From: Streptomyces fulvorobeus
GTDB taxonomy: Bacteria; Actinomycetota; Actinomycetes; Streptomycetales; Streptomycetaceae
Assembly: GCF_013167895.1 (NCBI RefSeq)
Contig: NZ_BLWC01000001.1
Coordinates: 4,402,001 to 4,466,000 of the forward strand
DNA: 64,000 nt
Direction: 5' to 3'
Below, in pieces: positions 46,262-56,040 of the stretch. Under the pieces are notes generated by a model, which was given only the letters and a program-made list of their open reading frames with translations, was not told the origin of the DNA and made no database searches. The position numbers were made by a program, and so were the translations under genes. The first letter of the stretch is position 1. The number at the start of each line of letters is the position of its first letter.

Positions 46262-46408
46262 CGAGCCACAGCGCCGGTACCCGACGCCCTCGTTCACGGG
46301 GGCGCCGGGGCCGGCGTTTTTTCCGGCCGGACGTCCGGGGACCGCTCTCGGAGCCCCGGACGGCACGCCCTGTGCAGGCCCGTCCACGTAACCAACCAGG
46401 AGCCCCCG

Positions 46409-47485
46409 ATGTTCGAGGCGGTCGAGGAACTGATCGGTGAACACGCCGATCTTGAGAAGAAGCTCGCCGACCCGTCGGTCCACGCGGACCAGGCCAACGC
46501 GCGCAAGCTCAACAAGCGCTACGCGGAGCTGACCCCGATCGTCTCCACGTACCTGTCCTGGAAGCGCACCGGTGACGACATCGAGACCGCTCGTGAGTTC
46601 GCCGCCGACGACCCGGACTTCGTCGCGGAGGTGAAGGACCTGGAGAAGCAGCGCGAAGCACTCACCGAGAAGCTCCGCCTCCTCCTGGTCCCGCGCGACC
46701 CCAGCGACGACAAGGACGTGCTCCTGGAGATCAAGGCGGGCGCGGGCGGCGACGAGTCCGCCCTGTTCGCCGGCGACCTGCTGCGCATGTACCTGCGCTA
46801 CGCCGAGCGCGTCGGCTGGAAGACCGAGATCATCGACTCCACCGAGTCCGAGCTCGGGGGCTACAAGGACGTCCAGGTCGCCGTCAAGACCAAGGGCGGC
46901 AACGGCGCGACCGAGCCCGGCCAGGGCGTCTGGGCCCGGATGAAGTACGAGGGCGGCGTGCACCGCGTGCAGCGCGTGCCCTCCACCGAGTCCCAGGGCC
47001 GCATCCACACCTCGGCCGCGGGCGTGCTCGTCACCCCCGAGGCCGAGGAGGTCGACGTCGAGATCCACGCCAACGACCTGCGTATCGACGTCTACCGCTC
47101 CTCGGGTCCCGGCGGCCAGTCCGTCAACACCACCGACTCAGCGGTCCGCATCACGCACCTGCCGACCGGTGTCGTCGCCTCCTGCCAGAACGAGAAGAGC
47201 CAGCTCCAGAACAAGGAGCAGGCCATGCGCATCCTGCGCTCCCGCCTCCTCGCCGCGGCGCAGGAGGCGGCCGAGCAGGAAGCCTCCGACGTCCGCCGGA
47301 GCCAGGTGCGAACCGTCGACCGGTCCGAGAAGATCCGCACGTACAACTTCCCGGAAAACCGGATCTCGGACCACCGCGTCGGCTTCAAGGCGTACAACTT
47401 GGACCAGGTGCTCGACGGTGAGCTCGACGCCGTGATCCAGGCATGCGTCGACGCCGATTCGGCCGCCAAGCTCGCCAACGCGTAA
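46409..47485 (+). CDS. prfA: Peptide chain release factor 1
   Basis: This 358-residue factor recognises UAA and UAG stop codons. The catalytic GGQ motif is in SSGPGGQSVNTTDSAVRITH, and the N-terminal coiled domain and codon-recognition region are of normal length. It lies 39 bases upstream of prmC, which encodes the methyltransferase that modifies the GGQ glutamine, so the pair are probably co-transcribed. Confidence 0.97.
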   Translation: MFEAVEELIGEHADLEKKLADPSVHADQANARKLNKRYAELTPIVSTYLSWKRTGDDIETAREFAADDPDFVAEVKDLEKQREALTEKLRLLLVPRDPSDDKDVLLEIKAGAGGDESALFAGDLLRMYLRYAERVGWKTEIIDSTESELGGYKDVQVAVKTKGGNGATEPGQGVWARMKYEGGVHRVQRVPSTESQGRIHTSAAGVLVTPEAEEVDVEIHANDLRIDVYRSSGPGGQSVNTTDSAVRITHLPTGVVASCQNEKSQLQNKEQAMRILRSRLLAAAQEAAEQEASDVRRSQVRTVDRSEKIRTYNFPENRISDHRVGFKAYNLDQVLDGELDAVIQACVDADSAAKLANA

Positions 47486-47524
47486 CCCGCCCGCCCCGCC
47501 CGTGACCCCGTACGGAGATCCGCG

Positions 47525-48370
47525 ATGAACCTGCTGCTCGCCGAGGTGGCCCAGGCCACCCAGCGGCTGGCCGACGCCGGTGTCCCCTCACCGCGATTCG
47601 ACGCCGAGGAACTCGCCGCCTCCGTGCACGGGGTCAAGCGGGGCGAACTGCACAGCGTGCCGGACCGGGACTTCGACGCCCGGTACTGGGAGACCATCGC
47701 CCGCCGTGAGGCCCGCGAACCCCTCCAGCACATCACCGGCCGCGCCTTCTTCCGCTATCTGGAGCTCCAGGTGGGGCCGGGCGTCTTCGTCCCCCGCCCG
47801 GAGACCGAGTCCGTCGTCGGCTGGGCCATAGACGCGGTCCGCGCGATGGACGTCGTCGAACCGCTCATCGTCGATCTCTGCACGGGATCGGGCGCCATCG
47901 CCCTCGCGATGGCGCAGGAGGTGCCGCGCTCGCGCGTGCACGGCGTGGAGCTGTCCGAGGACGCCCTCACATGGACCAGGAAGAACGCCGAGGGGTCCAG
48001 GGTCACCATCCACCGGGGAGACGCCGCGACGGCCCTTCCCGAGCTCGACGGCCAGGTCGACCTGGTCATCTCCAACCCCCCGTACATCCCGCTCACCGAG
48101 TGGGAGTACGTGGCGCCCGAGGCCCGTGACCACGATCCGGAGATGGCCCTCTTCTCCGGCGAGGACGGCCTCGACCTCATCCGGTCCATCGAACGCACCG
48201 CGCACCGGCTCCTGCGGCCCGGCGGCCTCGTCGTCGTCGAGCACGCCGACACCCAGGGCGGCCAGGTGCCGTGGATCTTCACCGAGGAACGGGGCTGGGC
48301 CGACGCGGCCGACCACCCCGACCTGAACAACCGGCCCCGGTTCGCGACGGCCCGCAAGGCCATGCCGTGA
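47525..48370 (+). CDS. prmC: Release factor glutamine methyltransferase
   Basis: This 281-residue SAM-dependent enzyme methylates the GGQ glutamine of release factors. The SAM site is VDLCTGSGAIALAMA and the catalytic NPPY motif is in VISNPPYIPL. It directly follows prfA, as in most bacteria. Confidence 0.96.
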   Translation: MNLLLAEVAQATQRLADAGVPSPRFDAEELAASVHGVKRGELHSVPDRDFDARYWETIARREAREPLQHITGRAFFRYLELQVGPGVFVPRPETESVVGWAIDAVRAMDVVEPLIVDLCTGSGAIALAMAQEVPRSRVHGVELSEDALTWTRKNAEGSRVTIHRGDAATALPELDGQVDLVISNPPYIPLTEWEYVAPEARDHDPEMALFSGEDGLDLIRSIERTAHRLLRPGGLVVVEHADTQGGQVPWIFTEERGWADAADHPDLNNRPRFATARKAMP

Positions 48371-48434
48371 CCGGCGGTCCGGACCCGCACCACCCGAACC
48401 CGCCCCACCCGTACATGCTTGAGGAGGCCGGCTG

Positions 48435-49082
48435 ATGGCACGGCGATACGACTGCAACGACGCGACCGACCGTACGACCGGCCTGCGTGAGGCCGCGTCC
48501 GCCGTCCGCCGCGGCGAACTGGTCGTGCTGCCCACCGACACCGTGTACGGGATCGGTGCCGACGCCTTCAGTACCGAAGGCGTCAAGGATCTGCTCGACG
48601 CCAAGGGGCGCGGGCGCAACATGCCGACGCCCGTGCTGATCGGCTCCCCGAACACCCTGCACGGCCTGGTCACGGACTTCTCCGAGCAGGCGTGGGAGCT
48701 CGTCGACGCGTTCTGGCCCGGGGCGCTCACCCTGGTCGCCAAGCACCAGCCCTCGCTCCAGTGGGACCTCGGCGACACCCGGGGCACCGTCGCCATCCGG
48801 ATGCCCCTGCACCCGGTGGCCATCGAGCTGCTCACCGAGGTCGGCCCGATGGCCGTCTCCAGCGCCAACCTCACCGGACACCCCTCGCCCGAGGACTGCG
48901 ACGCCGCCCAGGAGATGCTGGGCGACTCCGTCTCCGTCTACCTCGACGGCGGTCCGACGCCCGGCATCGTGCCGTCCTCCATCGTCGACGTCACGGGCAG
49001 GATTCCTGTCCTGCTGCGCGCCGGCGCGCTCTCCGTGGAGGAGCTCCGCAAGGTGGTACCCGACCTCGAGGTGGCCAATTGA
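48435..49082 (+). CDS. L-threonylcarbamoyladenylate synthase (Sua5/YciO/YrdC family)
   Basis: This 215-residue YrdC-domain protein makes threonylcarbamoyl-AMP for the t6A modification of tRNAs that read ANN codons. It contains the conserved LPTDTVYGIGADAF motif, KGRGRNMPTPVLI and AVSSANLTG. A GAGG ribosome site precedes the ATG. The stop overlaps the TTG start of the next gene by 3 of 4 bases, so the two are coupled. Confidence 0.92.
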   Translation: MARRYDCNDATDRTTGLREAASAVRRGELVVLPTDTVYGIGADAFSTEGVKDLLDAKGRGRNMPTPVLIGSPNTLHGLVTDFSEQAWELVDAFWPGALTLVAKHQPSLQWDLGDTRGTVAIRMPLHPVAIELLTEVGPMAVSSANLTGHPSPEDCDAAQEMLGDSVSVYLDGGPTPGIVPSSIVDVTGRIPVLLRAGALSVEELRKVVPDLEVAN

Positions 49083-49719
49083 CCGCCCCTGAGGGGCGTG
49101 GCATAGCGGGGCGGACCGACGCTTTCCGCATTCTCCACGTCAGCACAGGCAACGTCTGCCGCTCGCCGATCACCGAGCGGCTGACCCGCCATGCCCTGGT
49201 GGACCGCCTCGGCGATCCGCTCAGCGGCGGCCTGATCGTGGAGAGCGCGGGCACCTGGGGCACGAAGGAGCCCCCATGGAGGCCAACGCCGAGATCGTCC
49301 TCGCCGACTTCGGCGCCGACGCCACCGGCTTCGTGGGCCGCGAACTGCTCGACGAGCACGTGATCCGCGCCGACCTGGTCCTGACCGCCACCCGCGACCA
49401 CCGGGCCCAGGTGATCTCCATGGGTCATTCGGCGGGGCTGCGGACGTTCACCCTCAAGGAGTTCACCCGGCTGGTGCGGGCCATAGACCCCGCCACCCTC
49501 CCGGACCCGCGCGACGAGGGCGTCGTCGAGCGCGCCCGCGCCCTGGTGCGCGCCGCGGCGGCCCTGCGCGGCTGGCTGCTGGCCCCCACCGCCGAGGCGG
49601 ACGAGGTGTACGACCCCTACGGCGCCCCGATCACGTTCTTCCGCTCCGTCGGCGACGAGATCAACCAGGCCCTGGACCCCGTCGTCACCGCGCTGACAGG
49701 CGTGCAGACCACGCACTGA
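49079..49719 (+). pseudogene. Low-molecular-weight protein-tyrosine-phosphatase family protein, single-base frameshift
   Basis: From a TTG at 49079, overlapping the preceding stop, the frame gives ILHVSTGNVCRSPITERL, the phosphatase P-loop (CxxxxxRS-like, here V-C-R-S-P). It then loses sense after ESAGTWG at about 49258. The downstream frame resumes with HEGAP followed by the MEANAEIVLADFGADATGF segment (49276 onward) and ends normally at 49719. Restoring one base in the GGGG at 49257-49260 joins the halves into a protein of about 213 residues. It probably dephosphorylates tyrosine or arginine residues; the substrate is unknown. It is most likely intact in the organism. Confidence 0.85.
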
Positions 49720-49826
49720 CGGTGTGCGCCGACCGGCGTACCGGGGCGTCCGGCAGCGGGCAGCGGCGCACGCGCGGGCCTACATTGGTCTGAGAGCCCA
49801 CCCCTCCCCAGGCCCGGAGCCGTCAG

Positions 49827-51107
49827 ATGCCGGTCACCACTCCAGCCGCACCCGCCCCCGTGTCCCGCTCGCGCCCAGCCCTCCCGCAGGACTTCGGCGC
49901 CCTGCTCCGGCAGGACCCGGAGATCGCCGACGTGCTGCTGGGGGAGGCGAACCGGCAGGCGGGCACCCTCCAGCTGATCGCCGCCGAGAACTTCACCTCG
50001 CCCGCGGTCCTCGCCGCGCTCGGCTCCCCGCTCGCCAACAAGTACGCCGAGGGCTACCCCGGCGCCCGCCACCACGGCGGCTGCGAGCAGGCGGACGCCG
50101 CCGAACGCATCGCGATCCAGCGGGCCACCGCGCTCTTCGGCGCCGAGCACGCCAACGTCCAGCCGCACTCCGGCTCCTCGGCCGTCCTCGCTGCCTACGC
50201 CGCCCTGCTGCGCCCGGGTGACACGGTGCTGGCCATGGGGCTCCCGTACGGCGGGCACCTCACCCACGGCTCGCCCGCCAACTTCTCCGGCCGCTGGTTC
50301 GAGTTCGTGGGCTACGGCGTGGACCCCGACAGCGGGCTCATCGACTACGCCCAGCTCCGCGCGCTGGCCCGGGCCAGGCGGCCCAAGGCGATCGTCTGCG
50401 GTTCCATCGCGTACCCCAGGCACCCCGACTACGAACTGTTCCGGGAGATCGCCGACGAGGTCGGCGCCTACCTGATCGTCGACGCCGCCCATCCGATGGG
50501 ACTGATCGCCGGGGGAGCGGCGCCCAGCCCCGTACCGTACGCGGACGTCGTCTGCGCGACCACGCACAAGGTGCTGCGAGGACCGCGCGGCGGCATGATC
50601 CTGTGCGGACCGGAGCTGGCGGAGCGGATCGACCGGGCGGTGTTCCCGTTCACCCAGGGCGGCGCCCAGATGCACACGGTCGCGGCCAAGGCCGTCGCCT
50701 TCGGCGAGGCGGCGACCCCCGCGTTCGCGCTCTACGCCCACCAGGTGGTCGCCCACGCGCGGGCACTCGCCCGCGGCCTTGAGGCAGAGGGCTTCGACGT
50801 CACCACCGACGGCACCGACACCCATCTGATCGTCGCGGACCCCGCTCCGCTGGGGGTCGACGGCCGTACCGCCCGCGAGCGGCTGGCGGCGGCGGGCATG
50901 GTCCTGGACACCTGCGCCCTGCCCTACGGCGACGCCCGGGGCATCAGGCTGGGCACGGCCGCCGTCACCACCCAGGGCATGGGTGAAGCCGACATGGCGC
51001 GGATCGCGGTGCTCTTCGGCGCGGCGGTCCGGGAGGCCGGGGACGCCGGCCGCCTGCTGGCGGACGTGCGGGAACTCACGGAGAGGAATCCGCCCTATCA
51101 GGGGTAG
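49827..51107 (+). CDS. glyA: Serine hydroxymethyltransferase paralogue
   Basis: This 426-residue fold-I PLP enzyme interconverts serine and glycine with tetrahydrofolate. LQLIAAENFTSPAVLAALGS and NKYAEGYPG are signature segments, and the PLP lysine is in TTHKVLRGPRGG. Streptomycetes usually carry a second, more divergent glyA between the phosphatase and wecA genes, and this fits that place. The ATG at 49827 is preceded by GGAGC. Confidence 0.88.
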   Translation: MPVTTPAAPAPVSRSRPALPQDFGALLRQDPEIADVLLGEANRQAGTLQLIAAENFTSPAVLAALGSPLANKYAEGYPGARHHGGCEQADAAERIAIQRATALFGAEHANVQPHSGSSAVLAAYAALLRPGDTVLAMGLPYGGHLTHGSPANFSGRWFEFVGYGVDPDSGLIDYAQLRALARARRPKAIVCGSIAYPRHPDYELFREIADEVGAYLIVDAAHPMGLIAGGAAPSPVPYADVVCATTHKVLRGPRGGMILCGPELAERIDRAVFPFTQGGAQMHTVAAKAVAFGEAATPAFALYAHQVVAHARALARGLEAEGFDVTTDGTDTHLIVADPAPLGVDGRTARERLAAAGMVLDTCALPYGDARGIRLGTAAVTTQGMGEADMARIAVLFGAAVREAGDAGRLLADVRELTERNPPYQG

Positions 51108-51203
51108 GCGAAGCGGATGCAACCGTCTCCCGTACCGTGGAGTCCTTGTCCTTGAGGCTAGGGTGTGGGGCTGAGATGGCCGGCGACTTCTGTGGGGCAG
51201 ACC

Positions 51204-52556
51204 TTGCGTGACTACCTGCTGACGCTCTGTGTCACGGCTGCGGTTACCTATCTGCTGACCGGGCCCGTGCGTAAGTTCGCCATCGCGATCGGGGCCATGC
51301 CCGCGATCCGTGCGCGTGACGTACACCGGGAACCGACACCCCGGCTCGGTGGCATCGCCATGTTCGGCGGACTGTGCGCGGGGCTGATCGTCGCCGCCCA
51401 CCTGAACAACCTCACGGATGTCTTCGAACTGTCCAACGAGCCACGGGCGTTGCTCTCCGGCGCGGCACTGATCTGGCTGATCGGCGTGCTGGACGACAAG
51501 TTCGAACTCGACGCGCTGATCAAGCTCGGCGGGCAGATGATCGCCGCCGCCGTCATGGTCATCCAGGGCCTGACCGTCCTGTGGCTGCCGATCCCCGGCG
51601 TGGGCACGGTCGCCCTCACCCAGTGGCAGGGCACCCTGCTCACGGTCGCGCTGGTCGTCATCACCATCAACGCGGTCAACTTCGTGGACGGCCTGGACGG
51701 CCTGGCGGCGGGCATGGTGTGCATCGCGTCCGCCGCGTTCTTCCTCTACACCTACCGGCTCTGGTACGGGTACGGGATCGAGGCGGCCGCCCCCGCGACG
51801 CTCTTCGCGGCGATCCTGATGGGCATGTGCCTCGGCTTCCTGCCGCACAACATGCACCCCGCCCGGATCTTCATGGGCGACTCGGGATCGATGCTGATCG
51901 GCCTGGTCCTCGCCGCGGGCGCGATCTCCGTCACCGGACAGGTCGACCCGGACACGATGAAGCTGTTCGAGGGCAGCGAGCGGCAGGCCACCCACGCGAT
52001 GCTGCCGGTCTTCATCCCGCTGCTCCTGCCGCTGACGATCATCGCGATCCCGGCCGCCGACCTGGTGCTGGCCATCGTGCGGCGGACCTGGAACGGGCAG
52101 TCGCCGTTCGCGGCCGACCGCGGCCACCTGCACCACCGGCTGCTGGAGATCGGGCACTCGCACAGCCGGGCCGTCATGATCATGTACTTCTGGTCCGCGC
52201 TGATCGCCTTCGGCGCGGTCGGGTACTCGGTCCACTCGGCGTCCATGTGGATCGTGCTCACGATCATGGGGGCGAGCGCGGTGGGCCTGGTCCTGCTGCT
52301 GATGCCCCGCTTCACGCCCCGCACCCCGGACTGGGCCGACTCCTTCGTACCGCCGCGCTACCGGCGCCGCAGGCACGCCGCCCCGCCGCAGGAGCCGGCC
52401 GCCTCCGGTCAACAGGGGCAGGAGGACCAGGAGACGGCTCCGGAGCCCGGGGAGAGGACCGCTGTGGCGGTCGGGGTCTCCGGTGTCAACGGGGCGACAG
52501 CGCTCGGCTCCCGAGGACGTACGCACGACCGGCGCAGGGCTGATTCATCGCGTTGA
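51204..52556 (+). CDS. MraY/WecA-family polyprenyl-phosphate sugar-1-phosphate transferase
   Basis: This integral membrane protein of about 450 residues, with roughly 11 hydrophobic helices, transfers a GlcNAc-1-phosphate-type group to a polyprenyl phosphate lipid for cell-wall polymers. Family motifs present are GVLDDKFELD, INAVNFVDGLDGLAAG, the FMGDSGSML metal/catalytic loop and the HLHHRLLE histidine motif. I place the start at the TTG at 51204 (LRDYLLTLCVTAAV), where relatives begin; an ATG at 51165 would add 13 residues. The C-terminal 70 residues are a charged cytoplasmic tail without recognised domains. It precedes the ATP synthase operon after a 218-base gap. Confidence 0.88.
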   Translation: MRDYLLTLCVTAAVTYLLTGPVRKFAIAIGAMPAIRARDVHREPTPRLGGIAMFGGLCAGLIVAAHLNNLTDVFELSNEPRALLSGAALIWLIGVLDDKFELDALIKLGGQMIAAAVMVIQGLTVLWLPIPGVGTVALTQWQGTLLTVALVVITINAVNFVDGLDGLAAGMVCIASAAFFLYTYRLWYGYGIEAAAPATLFAAILMGMCLGFLPHNMHPARIFMGDSGSMLIGLVLAAGAISVTGQVDPDTMKLFEGSERQATHAMLPVFIPLLLPLTIIAIPAADLVLAIVRRTWNGQSPFAADRGHLHHRLLEIGHSHSRAVMIMYFWSALIAFGAVGYSVHSASMWIVLTIMGASAVGLVLLLMPRFTPRTPDWADSFVPPRYRRRRHAAPPQEPAASGQQGQEDQETAPEPGERTAVAVGVSGVNGATALGSRGRTHDRRRADSSR

Positions 52557-52676
52557 CGTCTCGGGCACCGATACGCATTAGCACACAATGCAGCACTTTG
52601 TCCCGCGCAAACGCGCAGGGTCACTCTCAGGTGTGACAGTGGGCACACTTTTCAGGTAAAGACCTCATCAAATAGT

Positions 52677-52694
52677 TTGTGATACCGTTCACGA
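52677..52694. promoter_or_regulatory. Rex-operator-like palindrome upstream of the atp operon
   Basis: TTGTGATACCGTTCACGA is an 18-base imperfect palindrome that matches the actinobacterial Rex consensus TTGTGAAnnnnTTCACAA at all but two fixed positions. It also fits TGTGA-N6-TCAC of CRP-type sites. It lies 80 to 98 bases before the atpI start in a locally AT-rich 218-base intergenic region, so NADH/NAD-dependent repression of ATP synthase is plausible. Confidence 0.7.
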
Positions 52695-52774
52695 GACCCG
52701 GTGACAGAGCCGAGGGGCCTTGGTAAGAGGGTCCGTCGGCGGAGCTTCGACTCGCGCCGGGCATACGCTCGTCC

Positions 52775-53257
52775 ATGACGACACCTACTGCCCACCCCCT
52801 GTACAGCGGAGTTGCCGCCATGCCGTCCAACGACGTCCGGACTCTCCTCCAGGCCGCCGTGCCCACCGCTGCCGCCGGCGCTGTCGCCGTCGCGGTCAGC
52901 GCTGTGGTCGCCGGTGGCAAGGGAGCCGTGGGAGCGGTCGTGGCGACGCTGGTGGTGATCCTCTTCATGGGGATCGGGCTGATCGTCCTGCAACGGACCG
53001 CCAGGTCCCTCCCGCACCTGTTCCAGGCGATGGGGCTGATGCTGTACACGGCGCAGCTCCTGCTGCTGTTCATCTTCGTCGCCGCGTTCAAGAACACCGA
53101 GGTGTTCAACCCGAAGGCGTTCGCGATCACGCTGGTCGCGACGACTCTCGTATGGATCGGCGCACAGGCGCGTGCGCACATGAAGGCCAAGATCCTTTAC
53201 GTCGAACCCGACTCCGTCCAGGGCGAGAAGCCCAGGAACACGGGGTCGTCGGCGTGA
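52775..53257 (+). CDS. atpI: ATP synthase protein I
   Basis: This 160-residue protein has four membrane segments (near 28-48, 52-74, 87-105 and 115-133), the usual topology of AtpI, which helps assemble the c-ring. The start is the ATG at 52775; an internal ATG at 52820 (MPSNDVRT) is possible. It is followed after 225 bases by atpB. Confidence 0.88.
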   Translation: MTTPTAHPLYSGVAAMPSNDVRTLLQAAVPTAAAGAVAVAVSAVVAGGKGAVGAVVATLVVILFMGIGLIVLQRTARSLPHLFQAMGLMLYTAQLLLLFIFVAAFKNTEVFNPKAFAITLVATTLVWIGAQARAHMKAKILYVEPDSVQGEKPRNTGSSA

Positions 53258-53482
53258 AGGGTAGGGGCGGAATAAGTACAGGTTCGAGACCCTGCTATCG
53301 TCCGGTTCCAACTGCGGCACTGCGGGCGCGGGCATGTGAGCTGACGCCTGCTCGATCGCGAGGCTCATTGCCTGACTGCCGCTCACACATCCGTAACACC
53401 AGTCCAGTGCCGAACCGCGGCTGCGCGCCGCGCCGACACAACGAGGTTGCCGTACCTATGCGCCACGCTGAAGGAGCCCGCG

Positions 53483-54304
53483 GTGAGTGCTGACCCGACA
53501 CAGGTGCTCGCCTTCGAGACCGATTGCCACATCTTCGACGGTTGTGGTTTCCCGGCACCCGGCTTGCACTCGTTCCTGTTCGAGCCGCTGTGGGGTGACC
53601 CGCACAGCAACTTGTACTTCAACAAGCCGATGCTGCTGGCGCTCCTCGGCTCGCTCATCATCGTCGGCTTCTTCTGGGCGGCCTTCCGCAAGCCCAAGAT
53701 GGTCCCCGGCAAGCTGCAGTCGATCGCGGAGATGGGGTACGACTTCATCCGTCGCGGCATCGTCTACGAGACGATCGGCAAGCGCGAGGGCGAGCGGTAC
53801 GTCCCCTTCGTCGTCTCGCTCTTCTTCTTCGTCTGGATGATGAACCTCTGGTCGATCATCCCGGTCGCCCAGTTCCCGGTGACGTCGATCATCGCGTACC
53901 CCGCCGTCCTGGCCGGGCTCGTCTACATCACGTGGGTGAGCCTGACGTTCAAGCGGCACGGGTTCGTCGGCGCGTTCAAGAACTTCACGGGCTTCGACAA
54001 GTCGCTCGGCCCGGTCGCCTACCTGGCCGCCTTCATCGAGCTGTTCTCGAACCTGCTGGTCCGCCCGTTCACCCACGCGGTGCGACTCTTCGCGAACATG
54101 TTCGCCGGTCACACCCTGCTGCTGCTCTTCACGATCGCCAGCTGGTACCTGCTCAACGGCATCGGGATCGCCTACGCCGGCGTCTCGTTCGTGATGGTCA
54201 TCGTGATGACCGCCTTCGAGCTCTTCATCCAGGCTGTTCAGGCGTACGTCTTCGTCCTCCTGACCTGCACCTTCATCCAGGGCGCGCTCGCCAAGCACCA
54301 CTGA
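53483..54304 (+). CDS. atpB: ATP synthase subunit a
   Basis: This 273-residue proton-channel subunit of Fo starts at a GTG (SADPTQVLAFE) with AAGGAG 6 bases upstream. The essential arginine lies in the conserved helix FSNLLVRPFTHAVRLFANM. The N-terminus, HIFDGCGFP, is typical of streptomycetes. Confidence 0.96.
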   Translation: MSADPTQVLAFETDCHIFDGCGFPAPGLHSFLFEPLWGDPHSNLYFNKPMLLALLGSLIIVGFFWAAFRKPKMVPGKLQSIAEMGYDFIRRGIVYETIGKREGERYVPFVVSLFFFVWMMNLWSIIPVAQFPVTSIIAYPAVLAGLVYITWVSLTFKRHGFVGAFKNFTGFDKSLGPVAYLAAFIELFSNLLVRPFTHAVRLFANMFAGHTLLLLFTIASWYLLNGIGIAYAGVSFVMVIVMTAFELFIQAVQAYVFVLLTCTFIQGALAKHH

Positions 54305-54376
54305 GCCCCCTCGCTGAACCCCCGATTCGTCCGGTGGCCAACCCCCACCGGTCCGTAAAGAGAAGGAAGAACTGGC

Positions 54377-54601
54377 ATGTCCCAGACCCTTGCTGCCGTT
54401 ACTGGTGACCTCGGCTCCGTCGGTTACGGCCTTGCTGCCATCGGCCCCGGCGTCGGCGTCGGCATCATCTTCGGTAACGGCACCCAGGCTCTCGCCCGTC
54501 AGCCTGAGGCTGCCGGCCTGATCCGCGCCAACCAGATCCTCGGCTTCGCCTTCTGTGAGGCGCTCGCCCTCATCGGTCTGGTCATGCCGTTCGTCTACTA
54601 G
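54377..54601 (+). CDS. atpE: ATP synthase subunit c
   Basis: This 74-residue two-helix proteolipid has the polar loop ARQPE and the proton-carrying glutamate in FAFCEALALIGLV. An AAGGAAG site precedes the ATG at 54377. Confidence 0.97.
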   Translation: MSQTLAAVTGDLGSVGYGLAAIGPGVGVGIIFGNGTQALARQPEAAGLIRANQILGFAFCEALALIGLVMPFVY

Positions 54602-54640
54602 ACGAACCGCGACTAGTCCATACCGACGAAAGGCACTGAT

Positions 54641-55186
54641 GTGAGCCAGCTGCTTACGGTCGCGGCTGAGGAGATGGAAAATCCCCTCATCCCGCCGATT
54701 CCAGAGCTCGTCATCGGCCTCATCGCCTTCGTCATCGTCTTCGGCTTCCTCGCCAAGAAGCTCCTCCCGAACATCAACAAGGTTCTGGAAGAGCGTCGCG
54801 AGGCCATCGAAGGCGGTATCGAGAAGGCCGATGCGGCCCAGACCGAGGCCCAGAGCGTTCTTGAGCAGTACAAGGCTCAGCTCGCCGAGGCCCGCCACGA
54901 AGCCGCTCGCATGCGCCAGGAGGCGCAGGAGCAGGGTGCCGTCATCATCCAGGAGATGAGGGCGGAAGGTCAGCGGCAGCGCGAAGAGATCGTCGCCGCC
55001 GGCCACGCCCAGATCGAGGCCGACCGCAAGGCCGCGTCCTCCGCGCTGCGTCAGGACGTGGGCACGCTCGCCACCGCCCTGGCCGGCAAGCTCGTCGGCG
55101 AGTCCCTCGAGGACCACGCCCGGCAGAGCGGCACCGTCGACCGTTTCCTCGATGAACTCGAGGCGAAGGCCGAGGCCGTCCGATGA
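54641..55186 (+). CDS. atpF: ATP synthase subunit b
   Basis: This 181-residue peripheral-stalk subunit has one membrane helix (ELVIGLIAFVIVFGFLA) followed by a long charged coiled coil. The start is GTG at 54641 behind GAAAGG. It overlaps atpH by 4 bases (ATGA). Confidence 0.96.
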   Translation: MSQLLTVAAEEMENPLIPPIPELVIGLIAFVIVFGFLAKKLLPNINKVLEERREAIEGGIEKADAAQTEAQSVLEQYKAQLAEARHEAARMRQEAQEQGAVIIQEMRAEGQRQREEIVAAGHAQIEADRKAASSALRQDVGTLATALAGKLVGESLEDHARQSGTVDRFLDELEAKAEAVR

Positions 55187-55998
55187 ACGGAGCGAGCCGC
55201 GAGGCACTGGCTGCCGCACGTGAGCGTCTCGACGCGCTGACCGACAACACGTCGGTCGACGCGGCGAAGCTCGCCGAGGAGCTGGCAGCCGTCACCGCGC
55301 TGCTCCACCGCGAGGTATCGCTGCGCCGGGTCCTCACCGACCCGTCGCAGAGCGGCGAGGCCAAGGCCGAGCTGGCCGGACGACTGCTGAGCGGTCAGGT
55401 GGGCGGCGAAGCCGTGGACCTGGTCTCCGGCATGGTCCGTTCCCGCTGGTCGTACTCGCGTGACCTGGTCGACTCGGCCGAGGAGCTGGCGAACACCGCA
55501 GACCTCACCGCGGCGCAGCGCGCGGGTGCACTGGACGACGTCGAGGACGAGCTCTTCCGGTTCGGCCGGATCGTTGGTTCCGACAAGGAACTGCGTTCCG
55601 CCCTGACCAGCCGGACCGCGTCCACCGCCGCCAAGGGCGAGCTGCTCCGCAGCCTGCTCGGCGGCAAGGCGCAGCCGGTCACCGAGCGAGTCGTCACGCG
55701 CCTCGTGACCCAGCCCCGTGGACGTAGCCTGGAAGCGGGACTCGACTCCCTGTCCAAGCTCGCCGCGGAGCGCCGGGACCGCATGGTCGCCGTCGTCACC
55801 TCGGCGGTACCGCTGTCGGATCGGCAGAAGCAGCGCCTCGGCGCCGCCCTGGCGAAGATCTACGGCCGGCAGATGCACCTGAACCTGGACGTGGACCCCT
55901 CGGTCCTCGGCGGGATCTCGGTGCGCGTCGGTGACGAGGTCATCAACGGCACGATCGCGGAGCGCCTCGAAGAGGTCACCCGCCGGATGGCCGGCTGA
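55183..55998 (+). CDS. atpH: ATP synthase subunit delta
   Basis: This 271-residue OSCP/delta subunit, longer than the usual 180 residues as in other actinobacteria, is coupled to atpF by the ATGA overlap. The C-terminal VDPSVLGGISVRVGDEVINGT segment is the family signature. A 143-base spacer with two hairpins follows before atpA. Confidence 0.95.
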   Translation: MNGASREALAAARERLDALTDNTSVDAAKLAEELAAVTALLHREVSLRRVLTDPSQSGEAKAELAGRLLSGQVGGEAVDLVSGMVRSRWSYSRDLVDSAEELANTADLTAAQRAGALDDVEDELFRFGRIVGSDKELRSALTSRTASTAAKGELLRSLLGGKAQPVTERVVTRLVTQPRGRSLEAGLDSLSKLAAERRDRMVAVVTSAVPLSDRQKQRLGAALAKIYGRQMHLNLDVDPSVLGGISVRVGDEVINGTIAERLEEVTRRMAG

Positions 55999-56040
55999 CA
56001 GCGCACAGCGCACGAGTACCACCTGAACGAGCAAGAACAG

